Origin: Halorussus sp. MSC15.2
GTDB lineage: Archaea > Halobacteriota > Halobacteria > Halobacteriales > Haladaptataceae
Length of the DNA stretch: 64,000 nt
NCBI RefSeq assembly: GCF_010747475.1
Contig: NZ_VSLZ01000002.1
Coordinates: 310,001 to 374,000, forward strand
Direction of reading: 5' to 3'
Within the stretch, counting starts at the first letter, position 1. Every line of letters begins with the position of its first letter. The notes under the pieces were generated by a model. The model worked only from the letters and a program-made list of their open reading frames with translations, had not been told where the DNA came from and searched no databases. Positions 59,581 to 64,000 of this stretch are shown here, piece after piece. A program made the translations under genes and the position numbers.

Positions 59581-61650
59581 GTGGTTGAAAAGTCAAATCC
59601 CGATAGTTCAGTTAGAAGACGAGACGTTCTAAAAACGGCGGCTACGACAGGCGCAGCGGCGTTTGGTTTCTCAGGTCAAGCCATCGCGTCTGACACTAAC
59701 CCCGAAGACGTGACCGCCTACCGGATGCAGGACCCGGCTACCGAGACCGGCAACCGAACGGTCCGGATTCAAACGAAGCAAAGTGCCGACTATCGCTTCG
59801 GTGTGACCGGCCTGCTTTCGGCCACTGACGCACCGACCGACGCCGTTGACGCCGGAAAGGCGTCGGCGACCCTTGAGCGTGGTGTTCACGAATTCCAGTT
59901 CTCCGGAGAGTTTACCGAGTTTGAACTCAACGGAGAAGCGAAGGTTACCGTCAACGGCGAGCCGTTCGACGTCGCGGCGTTCCCCCACAATACCCTAAAG
60001 ATTATTCCGAGTGGAAAGGTCGAGTTCGACGTGTCCGCCAGCGGTGGGCTGGAGGTTACCGGCGGTTCTGTAGAGCGTCCCTCAACGCGACGCGCTACGG
60101 GATACGCCAGTGGAAAAGTCACCGTCGCCTACGAAGGTGAACTAACGTATTTCGATATCGACGGCGACGCGGAGCTGACCAAGAACGGCACTTCCGTCAC
60201 GAGCGAGACAGTGCTACCGTCGACTCAACCTCACGTCGCTCACATCGAGACGACTCGTGGCAGCCACGAGTTCGACCTCGTCGTCGGCGACGACGCGTCT
60301 GTCACCGATTCGGTCACGGGTACTACCGCCGAAGGTGGTACCGTCAGCGGGCGCGCAGTGAACAAGCCCACACAAGTTAGCTACTCCGGTCAGACCACAC
60401 AGTTCCAACGTGACGACGGGGCAAAAATGGTATTCGATGACCCCTCGAATAAGGTCAAACTCCACGCCCCGACTGACGACAGTGCGGAGTTCACGCCACG
60501 AGCGACGGAAGGTATCGCCTATGAAAGCGAAGTCAGGGAAGCCCCGACGGTCACAGTGCCTGCCGGAGAGATGCGCCAGCTAAAGTACTTCGGAGACATT
60601 TTGGGTGGTGACATCGGGTCGCTCCGACTGTCACTGTCCCACGACGAATACCCGGCCGCGGCAGACTCCGCGCTTCTGCAACTCTCTGCGGAAGTACAGC
60701 GTCACAGCGCCTTCTCGGAGCTGACCACAAATGCCGCACAAGACGGCCGCGTCCGGTACGACGTCGGCGGTATTTCCGGGGGACGGATTCGCCCCTCCGA
60801 TTCCGGGAAAGACCTGACCTTCGCGTCACACGCATTGACCGACCTCGAACGAGGAACCAAGGGTAACCTAGTCCTCTCCGTGACGAATGACGGGAGTGTT
60901 GAGCAGGCAGAGAACACCCTTAAATGGGAAAATGATCGTGGAACGATACAAAAGATGGAGGTCAGGGAACTCCAGCGTGGCGCAAGCACGTCTGCGACCG
61001 GAAGTTCCTTCGAGACTGACGAACACAACTTCAATATCCCGAAGCAACCACGGCGAGCCGAAACCCAAGGGTGGGTTCCCGACCCGAGCGATTGGCTCGA
61101 CCCTCTATGGGACGGGCTGGACGCTCTGGCAGATAGTTTCGGTGTTGCGGCTGATTTGCTCAAGAGCGGAATTCAGAACGCTATCGACAACGTCCAGTCA
61201 CTAACGAAGGAGGATATTATCCTCAAATCCGGCGAGATAGTTATTGATAACCTCCGAGGAGCTGCCCAAATGGCATGGAGTCTGATTGATGAACTCTCGA
61301 ATTCGGTGACGGAGAGGAGACTTGGTAAGGTCCTGATGGGACTCAACATCGTCGGGTCCTTCGGTGTCGCGGCGTTCGTCGGCACAGACGTGTTCGGGGC
61401 ACTGGACAGAGGTGACCACGACTGTGCTGCATGTATCGCAGCAGTTAAAATAGCGTTTGAAGTGATGTGTGGCCTCGTCGGGAAAGGAGTGTGTGCCGCT
61501 GTCGGTGCGTTCACTGCACTCGTCGGTGGAGCGGCCTGTCAAATTGTTGTTGAGGCCGCTTGTGCGTACGCCACATTGGCGCTCCCGGACGCACAGAAGA
61601 TCTGTAGTGGAGATGCCGTCGTGCTAGACGACCCGGTTTGTACTCCATAA
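59581..61650 (+). CDS. Tat-exported protein with C-terminal halocin C8-like domain
   Basis: A 689-residue protein. GTG at 59581 starts MVEKSNPDSSVRRRDVLKTAATTGA, a Tat signal (RRR, cleavage near residue 37). Residues ~100-290 hold three degenerate beta-rich repeats (EFTEFELNGEAKVTVNGE, ELTYFDIDGDAELTKNGT, QTTQFQRDDGAKMVFDD). Residues ~500-600 are helical (WLDPLWDGLDALADSFGVAADLLKSGIQNAI). The last ~75 residues have eight cysteines, C615, C618, C630, C638, C653, C661, C675 and C687; C-x7-C in CQIVVEAAC and the ICSGDAV segment match the spacing and residues of halocin C8. Halocin C8 precursors are usually near 283 residues, so this is more than twice as long. An AT-rich TATA region ends ~28 bases upstream. 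Confidence 0.85.
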   Translation: MVEKSNPDSSVRRRDVLKTAATTGAAAFGFSGQAIASDTNPEDVTAYRMQDPATETGNRTVRIQTKQSADYRFGVTGLLSATDAPTDAVDAGKASATLERGVHEFQFSGEFTEFELNGEAKVTVNGEPFDVAAFPHNTLKIIPSGKVEFDVSASGGLEVTGGSVERPSTRRATGYASGKVTVAYEGELTYFDIDGDAELTKNGTSVTSETVLPSTQPHVAHIETTRGSHEFDLVVGDDASVTDSVTGTTAEGGTVSGRAVNKPTQVSYSGQTTQFQRDDGAKMVFDDPSNKVKLHAPTDDSAEFTPRATEGIAYESEVREAPTVTVPAGEMRQLKYFGDILGGDIGSLRLSLSHDEYPAAADSALLQLSAEVQRHSAFSELTTNAAQDGRVRYDVGGISGGRIRPSDSGKDLTFASHALTDLERGTKGNLVLSVTNDGSVEQAENTLKWENDRGTIQKMEVRELQRGASTSATGSSFETDEHNFNIPKQPRRAETQGWVPDPSDWLDPLWDGLDALADSFGVAADLLKSGIQNAIDNVQSLTKEDIILKSGEIVIDNLRGAAQMAWSLIDELSNSVTERRLGKVLMGLNIVGSFGVAAFVGTDVFGALDRGDHDCAACIAAVKIAFEVMCGLVGKGVCAAVGAFTALVGGAACQIVVEAACAYATLALPDAQKICSGDAVVLDDPVCTP

Positions 61651-61687
61651 GAGGATTAACCAACCACCGGGAAATCTTCACGATACG

Positions 61688-62917
61688 ATGGAGAACAGAC
61701 TACAGACATGGCGGCGCACGTTGGCTGGAGTAGCCTTAGCTAACGCACTCCCGCTTATCGGAATCGTTCTATTTGACTGGGGTCTCGAACACCTCTTGGT
61801 AGTCTACTGGATCGAGATCACAACCAGTGGTCTCCGACGGACGCTGGAGGCAACGTTCGCGGGGAAGCGCGGCGCTGTAGAGGACTGGGCAGCCGCTGAT
61901 TCACGATGGGGATGGCGCTCACCGTTCCGCTCGCTCCGGGAGAAGCGTGGCGGATTCCAACTCCACGGGGCACTGCCGCCGACGTACCCACGGTCGTTCC
62001 CACGCGTGTTCGACCTTGGACGAGTAATCCTCGGTCTCTCACTCTTCAGCGGTGCTGGACTCTGGCTTGCAACCGCCGGGAGCGGCGTGTTCGTCGAGAG
62101 TCTCCTCGTCGCGGGCGCGACGACGCTCGCCCGCGAAGGGACAACACTCGCGGACCACATCCGCTCGCGTGACTACCACGAACTCGTCCCACAATCGATC
62201 CTTACTCCGCGATTAATCCTCGGGGTCGTTGCGCTCGCAGTAATCGTCGTCTGGGGCGTCGCGCTCGGACCATCACCGACCGAAAGCACAGGGGTCCTCT
62301 TCACGCTCGTCTACCTCGCTCGCGTCGGGTTCGACGTGTACAGCGTGGTCGGGCAGAGCGAACGGTTCAATCCTCTCAACCCGAGCGAGGCCAACTTCGA
62401 GGCCGCAGATAACGATCAGTGGGAACCGGTCGTCGCCCCCGAAGGGGACCCGACGGACGTATTCCACACGAACCGCCGAGCGGTGTGGATTAGCGCGGTC
62501 GTCGACGGACTCCTCGGAATGCTGAACCCCCGACGCTTCGCCGCGGCGGCCGTCACCGCCTTCCTCGGGTACGTTGTCGCCGGGACGACGGAGGCAGTCG
62601 TCGGTGCGAGCGCGGTCGTGATAGTGATCGTCGTGTACACGCTCGTGGAGAGAGACCTCCAATGGGGCCATGTGGAGTATCGGGTGTACGAGGACGTCGT
62701 CGTCTGTTACGACTGTCTGCTGGACGAACCGCAGTGGCGCGTCGAACGCGGATGGATCACGGATGTGACGGACCGGTCCGGACTGCTCGGACGACTTTTG
62801 GATGTCTCTTCGGTCTCGCTGGAACAGCGTAGCGACGGTAGTACTCGTACACTCCGGTACGTTAGCACTGCCGACTCACCGGTCTCGGAACTCGGTCGAC
62901 GATCCTCCAAGGTCTAA
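61688..62917 (+). CDS. Multi-pass membrane protein (DUF6498-like), candidate immunity partner
   Basis: A 409-residue protein. Residues 15-40 (ANALPLIGIVLFDWGLEHLLVVYWIEITTSGL) are typical of the DUF6498 fold; four or more further helices follow (FDLGRVILGLSLFSGAGLWLATAGSG, LILGVVALAVIVVWGVALG, FLGYVVAGTTEAVVGASAVVIVIVVYTL). The C-terminal 80 residues (YRVYEDVVVCYDCLLDEPQWRVERGWITDV) resemble a PH-type domain. It begins 37 bases after the halocin-like gene in the same direction. Immunity or export is inferred from position only. Confidence 0.7.
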   Translation: MENRLQTWRRTLAGVALANALPLIGIVLFDWGLEHLLVVYWIEITTSGLRRTLEATFAGKRGAVEDWAAADSRWGWRSPFRSLREKRGGFQLHGALPPTYPRSFPRVFDLGRVILGLSLFSGAGLWLATAGSGVFVESLLVAGATTLAREGTTLADHIRSRDYHELVPQSILTPRLILGVVALAVIVVWGVALGPSPTESTGVLFTLVYLARVGFDVYSVVGQSERFNPLNPSEANFEAADNDQWEPVVAPEGDPTDVFHTNRRAVWISAVVDGLLGMLNPRRFAAAAVTAFLGYVVAGTTEAVVGASAVVIVIVVYTLVERDLQWGHVEYRVYEDVVVCYDCLLDEPQWRVERGWITDVTDRSGLLGRLLDVSSVSLEQRSDGSTRTLRYVSTADSPVSELGRRSSKV

Positions 62918-63208
62918 AATCATGAATATTTTGACTAGGGTGTGGGTATCGACTGAAACAGCGTAACGGTGTTTCAGATTGAGTATCGCATTGATTCCGA
63001 TGAATTGTCTCGTGGACGGTTTACTCTAAAGAAAATCAACTCACTATCGTCTCTCTGCAGAGAGATTCAGCGAGTCCAAATTGCCTAGATGGCAATGAAC
63101 AGGTGTTTTATAAGCATCCACAACGAATTCCAGTTCGTCACCAGTTCATACTGAGGGATTCGGGAGAGTTGCGTAGAAGCGTCGGTTGAGTGTGGCGAGT
63201 CGGATTGG
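62918..63208. other. Islet right-end non-coding region
   Basis: No gene is seen. Short imperfect repeats and AT-rich patches are present; it leads to the truncated tRNA-Glu copy. Confidence 0.4.
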
Positions 63209-63283
63209 CCTCTCACGGCAAGGAGCAGGGTTCGAATCCCTGACGGAGCATCCTTCCGTCGTCACCCAATTTTGAGCTGTGGC
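63209..63283 (+). repeat. Direct repeat (attR-like): truncated tRNA-Glu 3' end
   Basis: Bases 63209-63250 are the last ~42 bases of tRNA-Glu (anticodon loop through acggagca) without the acceptor 5' half, D arm or promoter, so this is not a functional tRNA. The same flank (tccgtcgtcacccaattttgagctgtggc) follows, as after the intact gene. Confidence 0.8.
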
Positions 63284-63623
63284 GTTCGGTCCCCGGTCTT
63301 TCTTTCGATGTCGAGCGTTCATCATCTCGCTCTCACCGGACTCGATAACCTTCTGAGAATCCTCGGTTGTCCTTTCAGTGTTCGATACCGTAACTGGCTG
63401 CAACTTCGGCTCCGACGGTCTCCTCTCGTTATCTGATTTCCGCCAAGCGTTCTAGTCGGCTACTGCTCTCCAATGTGGCTCCATTTCGGTTGTCATTACG
63501 CAGACACCACCTATCTAATCGAGGAGTCCCCTCCCTCCAGTGGCGTCTCGGAAGTCGACCCCCACTGAGCAGAGCGGCACCGACTGACGACAGTCTTTTT
63601 TAGCCGAGCAGAAACCAACAAAT
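63284..63623. other. Intergenic region after the islet
   Basis: About 340 bases with no accepted coding frame; ctttttt-type stretches near 63596-63602 may be the promoter of the last gene. Minus-strand frames across it are shadows. Confidence 0.35.
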
Positions 63624-64000
63624 ATGGGCGCTGATACGTTTCGTCGCGCTGGCGTGTTATCGGTCGATATCGTCGCGCTCGTCGCGGTTCTGTTTCATCC
63701 GTTTTCGTTGTACCTCGTGTCGTTGCTCTACTGGGGGGACCTAATCGGAGGGACTGGGCGACAGTTCTGCCAGACGGTGGTTGCAGCCCCACGCGAGCGA
63801 TACTCCCCGACGGAACCACCGGCAATGCGGCGAAACGGCGACCCGAACCCGTTCAGGTTTCTGACCCCGAAGCTCGGGACCGTCCAGCCGGTCGATTGGC
63901 TACCGCCGGTCGCAGTTCACAACCTCAAGCCAGCGGTGATGGGACTCTTCGTTGCAGTACCGCTGACCGCCTTCGCCGTCGGTCTGACGACGACGTTTCT
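63624..64000 (+). CDS. Membrane protein resembling the islet's DUF6498-like protein (runs off window)
   Basis: ATG at 63624 opens at least 125 codons: MGADTFRRAGVLSVDIVALVAVLFHPFSLYLVSLLYWGDLIGGTGRQFCQTVVAA. The pattern hydrophobic helix, LLYW, then a charged arm is like HLLVVYWIEI...LRRTLEATF in the 61688 protein, so the two may be paralogues. The end is cut by the window. It starts only 340 bases right of the attR-like repeat. Confidence 0.55.
   Translation, partial: MGADTFRRAGVLSVDIVALVAVLFHPFSLYLVSLLYWGDLIGGTGRQFCQTVVAAPRERYSPTEPPAMRRNGDPNPFRFLTPKLGTVQPVDWLPPVAVHNLKPAVMGLFVAVPLTAFAVGLTTTF

Larger units (their letters stand above)
58791..63283. mobile_element. tRNA-Glu-integrated islet carrying a halocin C8-like gene
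   Basis: Two ~80-base imperfect direct repeats, the left in the 3' half of tRNA-Glu, enclose about 4.4 kb. Enclosed are the halocin C8-like precursor and a membrane protein gene, plus short fragments. No integrase is visible, so the element is decayed or mobilised in trans. The repeats are not identical, so the insertion is not very recent. Confidence 0.7.

Noticed and set aside
63146-63403. Minus-strand frame reading through the truncated tRNA copy
   Set aside because: SVRDSNPAPCRER is the known artefact of translating tRNA sequence in reverse; the same happens at 58782-58964.
1-64000. CRISPR array, rRNA operon, insertion sequence
   Set aside because: I searched by eye for regularly spaced repeats, rRNA landmarks and transposase motifs and saw none.

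Overview
The window is chromosomal DNA from an extremely halophilic archaeon (class Halobacteria; Halorussus-like gene content, genus not proven). The signs are high GC, strongly acidic proteins, Tat-exported lipoproteins, many TATA boxes 25-30 bases before a start codon (leaderless mRNAs), and archaeal markers: the proteasome-activating nucleotidase PAN, GatE, MptE, HalOD1, ThyX and F420-type enzymes. Most of it is housekeeping sequence interrupted by two accessory islets and several decaying genes.

Layout. 0-5 kb: small haloarchaeal proteins, a bile-acid/sodium symporter-type transporter, PAN, a winged-helix regulator and a frameshifted BolA. 5-9.7 kb: a four-gene CUT1 sugar ABC importer on the minus strand. 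9.8-10.5 kb: a Tat-exported protein with a Cys-rich tail. 10.7-14.5 kb: fumarase and a GDT1/TMEM165-type metal transporter with a palindromic operator candidate. 14.5-17.2 kb: a broken ABC exporter remnant, a TAG-interrupted membrane ORF and a pair of PH-domain (YdbS/YdbT-like) membrane proteins. 17-25 kb: Tat lipoprotein, GatE, PAP2 protein, TrmJ methyltransferase pair and a NERD-helicase. 25.5-28 kb: pterin genes folP and mptE; a folded RNA leader candidate precedes mptE. 28-36 kb: Bat-type HTH, HalOD1, quinone reductase, VOC enzyme, F420-type oxidoreductase, signal peptidase pseudogene, MOT1 transporter and FMN-dependent lactate oxidase.

36.3-39.6 kb is an AT-rich islet (HTH regulator, Tat-exported SH3-like protein, double-anchored surface protein, rhomboid protease). 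It seems to have entered the 3' end of the lactate oxidase gene: a GC-rich fragment resembling that gene's native C-terminus lies just past the islet. 39.7-58.5 kb returns to core sequence: photolyase, thiol peroxidase, two tandem superoxide dismutases, orphan PstS, ATPase, Rieske protein, metallo-hydrolase, ThyX, an Lrp regulator divergent from an EamA exporter, a D-lactate dehydrogenase fusion, SDR, alpha/beta hydrolase, amidohydrolase and a membrane-anchored HTH sensor.

58.75-63.3 kb is the most interesting part. A complete tRNA-Glu(CTC) gene is followed 4.4 kb later by a duplicate of its 3' end and flanking DNA, as expected for attL/attR of an integrated element. The enclosed DNA carries a 689-residue Tat-exported protein whose C-terminal ~75 residues have the cysteine spacing of halocin C8, and a multi-pass membrane protein directly downstream that is a candidate immunity or export partner. 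A related membrane protein starts just outside and runs off the window. I propose an antimicrobial-peptide islet with an unusually large precursor.
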